This document shows positions 52,312 to 61,097 of a DNA stretch of 64,000 nucleotides, piece by piece. Within the stretch, counting starts at the first letter, position 1. Each line of letters opens with the position of its first letter. Source of the stretch: Bradyrhizobium retamae (lineage in GTDB: Bacteria > Pseudomonadota > Alphaproteobacteria > Rhizobiales > Xanthobacteraceae); NCBI RefSeq assembly GCF_001440415.1, contig NZ_LLYA01000181.1, forward strand, positions 1-64,000, in the 5' to 3' direction. A program made the translations under genes and the position numbers. The notes beneath the pieces were generated by a model. That model worked only from the letters and a program-made list of their open reading frames with translations. It was not told the origin of the DNA and ran no database searches.

Positions 52312-52337
52312 CTCAAAGCTAAGCCATAGTGCCCGCA

Positions 52338-52967
52338 CTAGGCGGCACGCCGTATCTCTTCCATATTTTGCTTAATCTGCTTTCCGGCATCGTCGGCCAA
52401 TCTGAGCGACATGTCGGCTATCCGACGGCTGCTCTCCAGAACAGATCCCACGGTCTCACGTACCAAGTCCGTCTGAACGGCTGCAACCTCCTGAGGAGTT
52501 CGGCAGGCCCACAGTTCATTCATGCGGTCCATGCTCGTCTCGACCTGATGCCGAACCAACTGCAGGTATTCCTGCGAAATGCCACCCATCACTTTGGCAG
52601 CAGTCGTGCCGGTGTAAAGGATGGTTTGCGCGTTGCGGGCCGATCGTTCGGTTGCCTGTTGCACTCCGTCTCCTGATAGGCCGAGCGTGCGACCAAGTTG
52701 CTCCGTGGACCGCCCCATAACGGTCGTCGCCATATCCAGGCCGAAGCGCCAGGTGTTCTGTAACGTCTCGGCGTTTTGCTGGAATAGGGTAGCACTGGCC
52801 CGGGCCACTTGCTCGCCGGCTTCGGCCGCCACTTGTCCGGCGCGCGTCGTCTGTTCGGCTGCAGCTTGTCCGAACCGGCTGGCCTGTTCAGCAGTCCTCT
52901 CGCCGGCGCGGCGTGCTGCGTCTTCCATGCCTTGGGTAGACTTTTCCTCCTGGCGTGGGTTTGCCAT
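52338..52967 (-). CDS. Phasin family protein
   Basis: A 209-residue, almost entirely helical, Ala/Gln/Glu-rich protein. The core phasin pattern is QQNAETLQNTWRFGLDMATT then LQLVRHQVETSMDRMNELWA, amphipathic helices with the conserved aromatic (Trp/Phe) positions. Phasins coat polyhydroxyalkanoate granules, although many in this group are general surface or stress proteins. A repetitive helix with TAEQASRFGQAAAEQTTRAG lies N-terminal. GGAG is 7 bases before ATG 52967. An EcfG-type promoter (53020-53044) lies upstream, so it is probably part of the general stress response. Confidence 0.88.
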   Translation of the reverse strand: MANPRQEEKSTQGMEDAARRAGERTAEQASRFGQAAAEQTTRAGQVAAEAGEQVARASATLFQQNAETLQNTWRFGLDMATTVMGRSTEQLGRTLGLSGDGVQQATERSARNAQTILYTGTTAAKVMGGISQEYLQLVRHQVETSMDRMNELWACRTPQEVAAVQTDLVRETVGSVLESSRRIADMSLRLADDAGKQIKQNMEEIRRAA

Positions 52968-53019
52968 CTTAGTTCTCCGCTGATTGCAGGTTGATGACTC
53001 CCCCAGCTCCGACCCGAGC

Positions 53020-53044
53020 AACGCAATCGCTGTGCGACCGTTCC
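53020..53044 (-). promoter_or_regulatory. EcfG-type general stress promoter of the phasin gene
   Basis: On the minus strand GGAAC (53044-53040) and CGTT (53023-53020) are separated by exactly 16 bases, matching the alphaproteobacterial EcfG consensus GGAAC-N16/17-CGTT (recalled). The -10 is about 53 bases from the phasin start codon. Confidence 0.75.
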
Positions 53045-53095
53045 AAGTCTTCCGATCTTTTCCGCGCTTCTCGTTTAGTTCGCAACGACCGCTTA

Positions 53096-53120
53096 GGAAC
53101 GTCGGCAACATGTCGCGGTT
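53096..53120 (+). promoter_or_regulatory. Near-consensus EcfG-type promoter of the alpha/beta hydrolase gene
   Basis: GGAAC (53096-53100) and GGTT (53117-53120) are 16 bases apart; the first -10 base departs from CGTT. It points rightward to the hydrolase gene starting at 53186, and stands back to back with the phasin promoter. Confidence 0.5.
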
Positions 53121-53185
53121 ATGCCGCAGACTGGCTCTTCACTCGCCGCAATTCGGCTGGCTACGCACATCACGAGGCTCAGCGA

Positions 53186-54142
53186 ATGTCCACTGCCGAA
53201 GCCATCTTTGTCGTCGTCATCTGTGTCCTACTTGTTCTGGTGATCGGGAATATACTGTTCTCGTTCCTGGCCGAGCGAAAGAACCCACCGATCGGCCGTT
53301 TCATCGACTGCGATGGTGTGCGGCTGCATTACCTCGAACGGGGTGACCCGGCAGCTCGGTGCGTCGTGCTGTTCCATGGCAACGGCACGATGATCCAGGA
53401 TCTCATCATCAGCGGACTTGTGGATCGTCTAGCCAGCCGCAGCCGGGTCATATGCTTTGATCGGCCGGGCTTCGGATACAGCCAGCGGCCGCGCGCGCGG
53501 ATCTGGACTGCAACGTCCCAGGCGGCGCTGTTTGTAAAGGCTCTTGATCAGCTCGGCGTGCGCGATCCCGTCGTGCTTGGCCACTCCTGGGGTGCGCTGG
53601 TCGCTGCCGCGATCGGATTTCAAAATGACTACCCGTACCCGATCCGCGGTCTTGTGCTTGCTTCCGGGTACTACTTCCCCACACCGCGGTTGGACTTCTG
53701 GATGCTATCAGGTCCAGCGATACCGGTCTTAGGGGACCTGGTCCGTTACACGGTTGCGCCGATGATCTCATGGGCCATTTTGCCGGCCCTCATTCGCAAG
53801 CTCTTTGCGCCACGCTCTGTCCCGGAAAACTTCAAGCATGGCTTTCCGGCGTCCCTGACGCTCAGGCCAAAGCAGCTAAGGGCGGCCGCTGAGGAAAGCG
53901 CGTTCCTCATTCCGGAAGCAGCGCGGTTCCAGTCTCGTTATCCGAGCATTCGGTGCCCGGTCCATATCTTCCATGGAACGGCGGACCAGATTATCGAGCC
54001 CGAACAGGCTAGCCGTCTAAATGAGGTGCTGGGTCATTCCGACCTGCATCTCGTCCGGGGTGCCGGACACATGGTGACCTATGCAGACAGCACCTCTATT
54101 GCGCAGGCCGTCGAGTCCCTGGAAATCGCGACGGTCAAATAG
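53186..54142 (+). CDS. Membrane-anchored alpha/beta hydrolase
   Basis: A 318-residue alpha/beta-hydrolase with an N-terminal membrane helix (residues 6-28, AIFVVVICVLLVLVIGN). The HGN oxyanion segment is at about 64, the nucleophile elbow LGHSWG puts Ser134, with Asp267 (HGTADQIIEP) and His295 (RGAGHMV) completing the triad. The catalytic domain is probably on the periplasmic or cytoplasmic face of the inner membrane; orientation is unclear because the flanks are both weakly charged. GAGG lies before ATG 53186. It is divergent from the phasin and shares a stress-type promoter region. Confidence 0.88.
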   Translation: MSTAEAIFVVVICVLLVLVIGNILFSFLAERKNPPIGRFIDCDGVRLHYLERGDPAARCVVLFHGNGTMIQDLIISGLVDRLASRSRVICFDRPGFGYSQRPRARIWTATSQAALFVKALDQLGVRDPVVLGHSWGALVAAAIGFQNDYPYPIRGLVLASGYYFPTPRLDFWMLSGPAIPVLGDLVRYTVAPMISWAILPALIRKLFAPRSVPENFKHGFPASLTLRPKQLRAAAEESAFLIPEAARFQSRYPSIRCPVHIFHGTADQIIEPEQASRLNEVLGHSDLHLVRGAGHMVTYADSTSIAQAVESLEIATVK

Positions 54143-54259
54143 GAACGTTAGGATGATGGGTCCGGCGGTCTCATTATACTCGCTTCAATGCGCATCCACT
54201 TCCGTGCTACTGATTCCAGGCTCCGGGTCCGGGCTGGCATTTTCAAGACAAGTATCGAT

Positions 54260-54943
54260 ATGGCGAAAGACACCACCGGACGGTTGCACGTCACGGTCAA
54301 GAGCGCGGGCAAGCGCAAGCTGTCGTCAAAGCTCTGGCTGGAGCGGCAGCTCAACGATCCCTACGTGGCGAAGGCCAAGCGGGAGGGCTATCGCTCGCGG
54401 GCGGCCTACAAGCTGATCGAAATCGACGACAAGTATCGGTTTCTCAAGCCCGGCAACGCCGTGGTTGATCTCGGTGCTGCCCCTGGCGGCTGGAGCCAGA
54501 TCGCGGCCAAGCGCGTCGGCGCGATCAATGGCAAGGGCAAAGTGGTCGCGATCGATCTGCTGGAAATGCCGGAAATTCCCGGCGTCGATTTCGCACAGCT
54601 CGACTTTCTGGCCGAGGACGCACCCGAAAAGCTGATCGCAATGATGGGCGGGCGAGCCGACGTTGTGATGTCCGACATGGCGGCCAACACCACCGGCCAC
54701 CGCAAGACCGATCAGCTCCGCATCATCGGCCTCGTCGAGACGGCCGCGGCCTTTGCCGCCGAGGTGCTCAATCCCGGCGGGACGTTCCTGGCAAAAGTCT
54801 TTCAAAGCGGCGCCGATGCCGAACTCGTCGGCCAATTGAAGCGCGACTTTTCCAGCGTGCGTCACGTCAAGCCGGCCTCGAGCCGGCAGGACTCCTCGGA
54901 GCGCTACGTGCTGGCGATGGGGTTCCGAGGGCACCGCAACTAG
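54260..54943 (+). CDS. rlmE: 23S rRNA 2'-O-ribose U2552 methyltransferase
   Basis: A 227-residue RrmJ/FtsJ methyltransferase. The SAM motif VDLGAAPGGWSQ starts at residue 69, and the catalytic tetrad Lys51, Asp139, Lys179 and Glu214 is complete. It methylates the A-loop of 23S rRNA in the assembled large subunit. A short basic N-terminal extension (KSAGKRKLSSKLWLERQ) fits rRNA binding. ATG 54260 gives the expected length; in-frame codons upstream are not conserved in character. It lies 117 bases after the hydrolase gene. Confidence 0.95.
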   Translation: MAKDTTGRLHVTVKSAGKRKLSSKLWLERQLNDPYVAKAKREGYRSRAAYKLIEIDDKYRFLKPGNAVVDLGAAPGGWSQIAAKRVGAINGKGKVVAIDLLEMPEIPGVDFAQLDFLAEDAPEKLIAMMGGRADVVMSDMAANTTGHRKTDQLRIIGLVETAAAFAAEVLNPGGTFLAKVFQSGADAELVGQLKRDFSSVRHVKPASSRQDSSERYVLAMGFRGHRN

Positions 54944-55038
54944 AGCGTTTTCCAGCGAAGTGGATACCGGTTCGCGTCAAGAAAACGCGTCAAAACAACA
55001 ATCTAAGGCCCTGTTCTGATTCAATCAGAACCGGGCTC
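54942..55038. repeat. Dispersed AGAGCGTTTTCCAGCGAAG-type intergenic element with hairpin
   Basis: Begins immediately after the rlmE stop with AGAGCGTTTTCCAGCGAAG, continues through AAGAAAACGCGTCAAAACA, and ends in the perfect hairpin GTTCTGATTCAATCAGAAC (55013-55031). This wording is familiar from dispersed repeats in Bradyrhizobium-group genomes (recalled). The rest of the 320-base gap up to the Crp/Fnr gene has a 15-bp tandem repeat but no other gene. Confidence 0.75.
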
Positions 55039-55146
55039 TGCCTAAGCGCAACCTGGACGGCGCGAGATTGGACAGCGTCTCCAACGGTTGCAGTCCTGGG
55101 CTGGATCACGCATCGAATCCCTGGAACTTTCTCCCGTAGCGGCGTA

Positions 55147-55176
55147 TTTCAGTATTCAGCATTTCAGTACTCAGGC
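55147..55176. repeat. 15-bp tandem direct repeat upstream of the Crp/Fnr gene
   Basis: TTTCAGTATTCAGCA (55147-55161) and TTTCAGTACTCAGGC (55162-55176) match at 13 of 15 positions, about 90 bases before the regulator start. Possible regulator-binding repeats. Confidence 0.6.
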
Positions 55177-55265
55177 GCGGTCTGTTTTGTCGCATGCAGC
55201 CCCAACGCCACCGGGAATTCTCTGCAAGCGAGCCGCGCCTCCGTCTGGGAAGGAGTATTCCCGTG

Positions 55266-56084
55266 ATGGAGCAGAGGGCCAGAGTTGGCAATCGATTGTT
55301 AGCTGCGTTGCCACCGGCAGATCTCGATTTGCTTGTGCGTCATTTCCGACTGGTTACCCTCGAACGTGACGCCGTGCTGGTACGGTCGGGCGATCCAATA
55401 GAACGGATTCATTTCCCGCTTAGCGGCCTGATCGCTTTCGTGATGGATATGCCGAGCGGACAAACCGTTGCGACCGCCGTCGTTGGCAATGAAGGAGCCG
55501 TGGGCGTTCTGACGACGCTGGGGCCTTCCCGCTCTCCGATGACGGCGGTGGTGCGGATGGCGGGGACCGCATTGCAGATTTCGCCGGCACAGTTTCAGGC
55601 GGCGCTTGAACGCAGCAGCGCCTTGAGGGGAACGGTTCAAATCCACACCAGGGCGCTAATGGTCCAATTCCAGCACGTCGCAGCCTGCAATGCGCTGCAC
55701 TCGGTGACGGCGCGCTTGGCAAGATGGTTGCTGCAACTCCACGATCGTGCCGACGGCGACATCCTGCCGCTGACGCAACAGACGCTTTCGGAATTGCTCG
55801 GTGTGCGCCGCCCGACGGTGACGCATGTCGTATGCAAGCTGCGCGCGTCTGGTGGAATCCGATCCAATCGGCGGAGCTCGATTGAGATTGACAGGCCGCG
55901 GCTCGAAGCGGCGACATGCGAGTGCTACCAACTCATGCGCCGTAGAATCGCTCGCATCGTCCTGACGGAAGACATGAAAGTGCCGCCGCTTGGCGCCGAA
56001 GCTTCCCTGTCTGCCAACGCGGACAAAGTGCGGCAGCGCACTCCGACGCGGGGAACAACCGGACAACGGCCAAGGGGTCATTGA
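55266..56084 (+). CDS. Crp/Fnr family transcriptional regulator
   Basis: A 272-residue regulator. The N-terminal cyclic-nucleotide-binding-like barrel spans about residues 15-130 (RHFRLVTLERDAVLVRSGDP, then IHFPLSGLIAFVMDMPSG), a dimer helix follows, and the winged HTH reads LTQQTLSELLGVRRPTVTHV (about 175-195). The cassette lacks the RSA-type Arg typical of cAMP binding, and there is no FNR Cys cluster, so the signal is unknown. A 40-residue Arg/Thr-rich tail ends the protein. GGAG precedes either GTG 55263 (spacing 7) or ATG 55266; ATG is used. It is a lone gene downstream of rlmE. Confidence 0.88.
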   Translation: MEQRARVGNRLLAALPPADLDLLVRHFRLVTLERDAVLVRSGDPIERIHFPLSGLIAFVMDMPSGQTVATAVVGNEGAVGVLTTLGPSRSPMTAVVRMAGTALQISPAQFQAALERSSALRGTVQIHTRALMVQFQHVAACNALHSVTARLARWLLQLHDRADGDILPLTQQTLSELLGVRRPTVTHVVCKLRASGGIRSNRRSSIEIDRPRLEAATCECYQLMRRRIARIVLTEDMKVPPLGAEASLSANADKVRQRTPTRGTTGQRPRGH

Positions 56085-56194
56085 GAGGTCGTTGACCGGA
56101 TGCTGGGCCTCAAATCGGCTCGACGGGGGCAGGATGTTCAGTGCGGCACAGAAACGGGAAAATCCGGCATTTGAGCGTGATAATGCGCCGCGAG

Positions 56195-57673
56195 TTACCC
56201 GAGCCGCTGATCCCGCGCGTCCTCGGTGCCTTCGCTGGCGGCCTTCTTGGTCGCTGCTTTTTCCGCACCCTTGCGGCTGGAGATCTCGACGACCTTGCGC
56301 CCTGAAATTTCGTGGCCGGCGTCGTCAGGCATCTGCCAGAAGAAGTATGCTGACGCCGCCGAGATGATCGCAACCACGAGGAATGCGGGCGGGAATACGC
56401 CGGCACTCAGCTCTGTGACATGCTGGTACAGCATGGTCGATTCGACCGAGAACGCGCCCACGGCGACGCCTGCCGATATCGCCAATTGCTGGTTGACGCT
56501 GACGAGCGTGGTGGCTCGGCTCATCTGCGCCGGCTCGACCTCGGCATAGGCGACGGTGTTGATCGCGGTGAACTGCAGCGAGCGGAAGAAGCCGCCGACC
56601 ACCAGGATGATGAAGATCAGCAACAGCGGCGTCGTCATCGTGAACAATGCGCAGGCCGCAAGAAAGACTGCGCTGATGACGGCGTTGATCGTCATCATGT
56701 AGCGGAAGCCGAAAGCGCGGATGATGCGTGCGGCCAGCGTCTTCATCCCCATGGCGCCGACGGCCGAGGCAAACGTCACCAGGCCGGACTGGAACGGCGT
56801 CAGCCCAAAACCTTCCTGCATCAACAGCGGCAGCAGGAACGGCAGCGCGCCGATGCCGAGCCGGAACAGGAAGCCGCCGATAATGCTGGCGCGCATGGTG
56901 GACAGTCGCAGTAGCGAGAAATCCAGCACCGGCGAGCCGGTTCGTTTCGCATGCATGACATAGAGCGTCATCGAGATGGTGCCGATCGCGACGAGGCCCG
57001 CGACAATCGGCCATGGCAACAAATTGAGACCCGCGACCGAGAGACCGAAGGCGATGCCGGCTAGCCCGATCCCGGCCAGCACCAGCCCATAGAGATCGAA
57101 GCGCTCGGGATCCTCGCTCTTGATCGGGTCGATGTACTTCATCGCCATGAAGATGCCGAGCAGCCCGATCGGGATGTTGATCAGAAAGATCCAGTGCCAG
57201 GAGAAGTAGGTGGTGATGAAGCCGCCGAGCGGCGGACCGATCACCGGCCCGACCAGCGCCGGCACTGTCACCCATGTCATCGCATTGACCAGCGAGCTTT
57301 TGTCGATCGAGCGCAACAGCACCAGCCGCCCGACCGGCGTCATCATCGCCCCGCCCATGCCCTGCAGGATGCGGGCAATGACGAAATGGGTGACGTTCTG
57401 CGACAGCGCGCACCCGATCGACCCGATCATGAACACGCCAATGGCGATCGAGAACACCATGCGCGCACCGAAACGATCGGCGGTCCAGCCGCTGGCCGGA
57501 ATGAACACCGCGAGCGAGAGCAAATAGGACGTGATCGCCAGCTTCAGCGTCAGCGGGCTGGTGCCGATGTCAGCCGCGATCGCCGGCAGCGAGGTCGCAA
57601 TCACCGTCGAGTCCATGTTCTCCATGAACAGCGCGGTGGCGACGATCAGCGGGATCAGGCGTTGCTTGTCCAT
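56195..57673 (-). CDS. DHA2 family MFS multidrug efflux transporter (EmrB/QacA type)
   Basis: A 492-residue inner-membrane antiporter predicted to have 14 helices. The N-terminal D1 motif of this family is present (MENMDSTVIATSLPAIAADI), motif A follows as GWTADRFGARMVF, and motif C as PALVGPVIGPPLGGFI. The last 40 residues are a charged cytoplasmic tail (EISGRKVVEISSRKGAEK). No membrane-fusion partner (EmrA) gene is adjacent, so it may act alone. The gene is divergent from the Pmp3-like gene; no adjacent regulator is evident. Confidence 0.92.
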   Translation of the reverse strand: MDKQRLIPLIVATALFMENMDSTVIATSLPAIAADIGTSPLTLKLAITSYLLSLAVFIPASGWTADRFGARMVFSIAIGVFMIGSIGCALSQNVTHFVIARILQGMGGAMMTPVGRLVLLRSIDKSSLVNAMTWVTVPALVGPVIGPPLGGFITTYFSWHWIFLINIPIGLLGIFMAMKYIDPIKSEDPERFDLYGLVLAGIGLAGIAFGLSVAGLNLLPWPIVAGLVAIGTISMTLYVMHAKRTGSPVLDFSLLRLSTMRASIIGGFLFRLGIGALPFLLPLLMQEGFGLTPFQSGLVTFASAVGAMGMKTLAARIIRAFGFRYMMTINAVISAVFLAACALFTMTTPLLLIFIILVVGGFFRSLQFTAINTVAYAEVEPAQMSRATTLVSVNQQLAISAGVAVGAFSVESTMLYQHVTELSAGVFPPAFLVVAIISAASAYFFWQMPDDAGHEISGRKVVEISSRKGAEKAATKKAASEGTEDARDQRLG

Positions 57674-57808
57674 CGGGATCGGGGGACTGGAGAGTGAGGC
57701 AGGCGAGGGCGCTGTATCATCCCGCCGTCACACAAGCCATTGCGAAACCGGGCAAACCACCTAAATCCTGCGTGACGCTGGTATGCACCGCGCCAGCCGC
57801 TGGAGGTC

Positions 57809-58060
57809 ATGATGATCTACGTTCTCGCCGCGCTGTTGCCGCCGCTCGGGCTGCTCCTGAACGGGCAGCCGTTTTCGGCGATCTTCAACCTGGTCCTGAT
57901 CGTGTTTTGCCTGATTTTCGGGCTGATCTTCCACGTCCTGTTCTTGGTGCCGTCGGCGCATGCGTTGATCGCGGTTCACATGAAGCGGGAGGATCGCCGG
58001 CACCGCGAGGTGGTGGAGGCGATCCGTCAGCACGGGCCGCCGCCAGGCTACCGGTCGTAA
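57809..58060 (+). CDS. Pmp3/YqaE-like small membrane protein
   Basis: An 83-residue protein with two membrane segments (YVLAALLPPLGLLLNGQP and NLVLIVFCLIFGLIFHVLFL) and a charged C-terminal tail (KREDRRHREVVEAI). The Pro-Pro in the first helix and the following N-x-x-L segment resemble the Pmp3/UPF0057 family, whose members stabilise membrane potential under salt or cold stress (family knowledge). Two adjacent ATGs (57809 and 57812) follow TGGAGG; the second has better spacing. It is divergent from the efflux pump. Confidence 0.75.
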   Translation: MMIYVLAALLPPLGLLLNGQPFSAIFNLVLIVFCLIFGLIFHVLFLVPSAHALIAVHMKREDRRHREVVEAIRQHGPPPGYRS

Positions 58061-58283
58061 GGCCTTCCCCGTAAACTCTTCCCCTAAGTCCTTGGGATTG
58101 CGGCGTTTCCCGAAAAGTCTGTGCATGGCCGTCAAACGCTTTGATTCGGCGTGCTGCCATGCTATCGACCACCGTCAACCCCACCGATGGGCTTCGATTC
58201 GACGGCGATGCCGGTAGCATCGCCGAAGGCGGCGTTCATCCATAGAACTGATCGCGGCGGCGAGCCGCCGAAAGGAGTTGGCA

Positions 58284-59774
58284 ATGGCGCAGGGACTTCA
58301 GGGTATCCGTGAAGCCTTCACGTTCGACGACGTGCTTCTGAAGCCCGGTCTCTCGGATATCTTGCCCTCGGAGGCTGATATCCGCTCCTACGTGACCCGC
58401 GCAATTCCGCTGAACATTCCGATTATCGCGTCGGCGATGGACACGGTCACCGAAGCGCGCATGGCGATCGCGATGGCGCAATCAGGCGGCGTCGGCGTCA
58501 TCCACCGCAACTTCGATCCCGAGGGGCAGGCCGCCCAGGTGCGGCAGGTCAAGAAGTATGAATCCGGAATGGTGGTCAATCCGCTGACCATCGGTCCCGA
58601 TGCGATGCTGTCGGACGCGCTGGCGCTGATGAAGGACCACGGCTTTTCCGGCATTCCCGTCGTCACCGGCGCCGGCAAGAATTCGCCCGGCAAGCTGATC
58701 GGCATTCTTACCAACCGCGACGTCCGCTTTGCGACCAATCCCAAGCAAAAAGTCTCGGAGCTGATGACGCACGAGAACCTCGTCACGGTTCGCGAAGACG
58801 TCAGCCAGGACGAGGCGAAGCGGATGCTGCACACGCACCGCATCGAGAAATTGCTCGTTGTCGACGACCAGTACCGCTGCGTCGGGCTGATCACCGTCAA
58901 GGACATGGAAAAGGCGGTCGCGCATCCGCTCGCCTGCAAGGACGAGCATGGCCGTTTGCGTGTCGCAGCGGCGACCACCGTGGGCGAGGGTGGCTTTGAG
59001 CGCACCGAGCGGCTGATCGATGCCGGCGTCGACCTGATCGTGGTCGATACCGCACACGGCCATTCTTCGCGGGTGCTCGAAGCGGTCAACCGCATCAAGC
59101 GGCTTTCCAACTCGGTGCAGGTGATTGCCGGCAATATCGCAACGAAAGAGGGCGCACAGGCGCTGATTGACGCGGGCGCCGACGCGATCAAGGTCGGCAT
59201 CGGCCCGGGCTCGATCTGCACCACGCGCATCGTCGCCGGCGTTGGGGTGCCGCAGCTCACCGCGATCATGGATGCGGTGGAAGCGGCGAAGAAGGCCGAC
59301 GTTCCCGTGATTGCCGATGGCGGCATCAAATATTCCGGCGATCTGGCCAAAGCACTCGCCGCCGGTGCCGACATCGCCATGGTCGGCTCGTTGCTCGCCG
59401 GCACCGACGAGACGCCCGGCGAAGTGTTTCTGTGGCAGGGCCGCTCCTACAAGGCCTACCGCGGCATGGGGTCGGTCGGCGCGATGGCGCGCGGCTCGGC
59501 CGACCGCTACTTCCAGCAGGACATCAAGGACACGCTGAAACTGGTGCCCGAAGGCATCGAGGGCCAGGTGCCGTACAAGGGCCCGGTCGCCAACGTTATG
59601 CACCAGCTCGCCGGCGGCCTGCGTGCCGCGATGGGCTATGTCGGCGCACGCAACCTTGCCGAATTCCACGCCAAGGCTCAGTTCGTCCGCATCACCGGCG
59701 CGGGCCTGCGCGAAAGCCACGTCCACGACGTGACGATCACGCGGGAGAGCCCGAATTATCCGGGCGGGGCATAA
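58284..59774 (+). CDS. guaB: Inosine-5'-monophosphate dehydrogenase
   Basis: A 496-residue enzyme catalysing IMP to XMP with NAD, the committed step of GMP synthesis. FTFDDVLLKPG opens the barrel, two CBS domains lie at about residues 95-150 and 158-215, and the catalytic Cys312 is in GPGSICTTRIVAGVG. The mobile flap region GMGSVGAMARGSADRYFQQ and the C-terminal VRITGAGLRESHVHDV are conserved. AAAGGAG lies 6 bases before ATG 58284. A 223-base untranslated gap precedes it, with no riboswitch or attenuator recognised. Confidence 0.97.
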   Translation: MAQGLQGIREAFTFDDVLLKPGLSDILPSEADIRSYVTRAIPLNIPIIASAMDTVTEARMAIAMAQSGGVGVIHRNFDPEGQAAQVRQVKKYESGMVVNPLTIGPDAMLSDALALMKDHGFSGIPVVTGAGKNSPGKLIGILTNRDVRFATNPKQKVSELMTHENLVTVREDVSQDEAKRMLHTHRIEKLLVVDDQYRCVGLITVKDMEKAVAHPLACKDEHGRLRVAAATTVGEGGFERTERLIDAGVDLIVVDTAHGHSSRVLEAVNRIKRLSNSVQVIAGNIATKEGAQALIDAGADAIKVGIGPGSICTTRIVAGVGVPQLTAIMDAVEAAKKADVPVIADGGIKYSGDLAKALAAGADIAMVGSLLAGTDETPGEVFLWQGRSYKAYRGMGSVGAMARGSADRYFQQDIKDTLKLVPEGIEGQVPYKGPVANVMHQLAGGLRAAMGYVGARNLAEFHAKAQFVRITGAGLRESHVHDVTITRESPNYPGGA

Positions 59775-59795
59775 TCCGGCAGACGGAATTATTCC

Positions 59796-59935
59796 ACCGT
59801 CATTCCGGGGCACCATAGTTCGATGCTTCGCATCACCCGGAATGACGGTCTTTGCTTGACGAAGATGGATTGCTTCGCGCAGCCTGTCATCCGGCGGCGC
59901 TTCGCGCCGACCGGGTGGCTCGCAACGACGAAGAA
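59796..59935. repeat. Intergenic palindromic elements downstream of guaB
   Basis: ACCGTCATTCCGGG (59796-59809) and CCCGGAATGACGGT (59836-59849) form perfect 14-base arms, a likely guaB 3' end structure. The following stretch (GATGGATTGCTTCGC to GGCTCGCAACGAC) resembles half of the 1584-1664 element. Confidence 0.8.
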
Positions 59936-59955
59936 CCAAACCGGAGGAAACACCC

Positions 59956-60978
59956 ATGTCCCAAGGCAAACGCATCGTTCTCGCCTCGCGCCCCGTCGGC
60001 GAACCAAAACCCTCCGACTTCCGCCTTGAGGATTGCCCCATCCCCACGCCGGGCGCTGGCGATGTGCTCCTTCGCACCATCTGGCTGTCGCTCGATCCCT
60101 ACATGCGCGGGCGCATGAGTGAGGGGCCGTCCTACGCCCAGCCGGTGCCGATCGGCGGCGTGATGGAAGCAGGCACCGTCAGCGAAGTGATCGCCTCCAA
60201 CAATCCCGGATTCGCCAAGGGCGACATCGTGCTGTCGCGCGCGGGCTGGCAGACGCATGCGATCTCCGACGGCAAGGGTCTTGCAAAAATCGATCCTGAC
60301 ATCGCGCCGATCTCGACCGCGGTCGGCGTGCTCGGCATGCCCGGCATGACGGCGTATACGGGCCTGCTCGACATCGGCAAGCCGCAGGCGGGCGAGACCG
60401 TCGTTGTCGCGGCCGCTTCCGGCGCGGTCGGCTCGGCGGTCGGCCAGATCGCGAAGATCAAGGGCGCCCGCGCGGTCGGCATTGCCGGCGGCAAGGACAA
60501 GTGCGCTTACGTCAAGAATGAACTCGGCTTCGACGATTGCCTTGATCACCGCGACCCTGATCTGGCGGCCAAGCTGAAGGATGCTTGCCCAAAAGGCATC
60601 GACGTCTATTTCGAAAATGTCGGCGGCACGGTGTTCGAAGCGGTGTTCCCGCTGCTCAATGCGTTTGCGCGCATTCCGGTCTGCGGCCTGATTGCGCATT
60701 ATAACGATACGCAGGCGGTGGCGCCGAAATGGGCGCCGTCCCTGATGCGCGCGGTATTGACCAAGCGCCTGACCATCCGCGGTTTCATCGTCAGCGATTT
60801 CGCTGCGCGCCATGGCGACTTCCTGCGCGACATGTCGGGGTGGGTGCGCGAGGGCAAGGTCAAGCACAAGGAGTTCGTCACCGAGGGCCTTGAGAGCGCG
60901 CCGGCTGCGTTCATGGGCCTTCTGAAGGGCGCCAATTTCGGCAAGCAACTCGTACGCGTCGGGCCCGACAAGACTTGA
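59956..60978 (+). CDS. NADP-dependent medium-chain reductase (leukotriene B4 dehydrogenase / CurA-like)
   Basis: A 340-residue zinc-free medium-chain dehydrogenase/reductase. LSLDPYMRGRMSEGPSYAQP and MEAGTVSEVIASNNPGF are hallmarks of the LTB4DH/CurA branch, followed by the nucleotide motif VAAASGAVGSAVGQIAK and the Lys/Tyr pocket GGKDKCAYVKNELGFDDCLD. It reduces alpha,beta-double bonds of enones with NADPH. The ribosome site GGAGGAAACACCC precedes ATG 59956. It appears monocistronic. Confidence 0.93.
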   Translation: MSQGKRIVLASRPVGEPKPSDFRLEDCPIPTPGAGDVLLRTIWLSLDPYMRGRMSEGPSYAQPVPIGGVMEAGTVSEVIASNNPGFAKGDIVLSRAGWQTHAISDGKGLAKIDPDIAPISTAVGVLGMPGMTAYTGLLDIGKPQAGETVVVAAASGAVGSAVGQIAKIKGARAVGIAGGKDKCAYVKNELGFDDCLDHRDPDLAAKLKDACPKGIDVYFENVGGTVFEAVFPLLNAFARIPVCGLIAHYNDTQAVAPKWAPSLMRAVLTKRLTIRGFIVSDFAARHGDFLRDMSGWVREGKVKHKEFVTEGLESAPAAFMGLLKGANFGKQLVRVGPDKT

Positions 60979-61044
60979 GGTCGGCGCGCCCCGAGTTCCA
61001 GGAACCATCAGGGAAGAAGCTCACGGCTACTTGAGGCGCGCGGC

Positions 61045-61069
61045 GGAACGTCCCTTCGAAAGTGTCGTT
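61045..61069 (+). promoter_or_regulatory. EcfG-type general stress promoter of the small secreted protein gene
   Basis: GGAAC (61045-61049) and CGTT (61066-61069) are separated by exactly 16 bases, a full match to the EcfG consensus (recalled). The start codon is 28 bases beyond the -10, with TGGAG serving as ribosome site. Confidence 0.75.
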
Positions 61070-61097
61070 TGGCTTTGACATCTGATGGAGAAGCCAA

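Noticed and set aside
58482..60080. A 532-residue open frame antisense to guaB
   Set aside because: It is a shadow of the guaB codon pattern, without motifs or a ribosome site.
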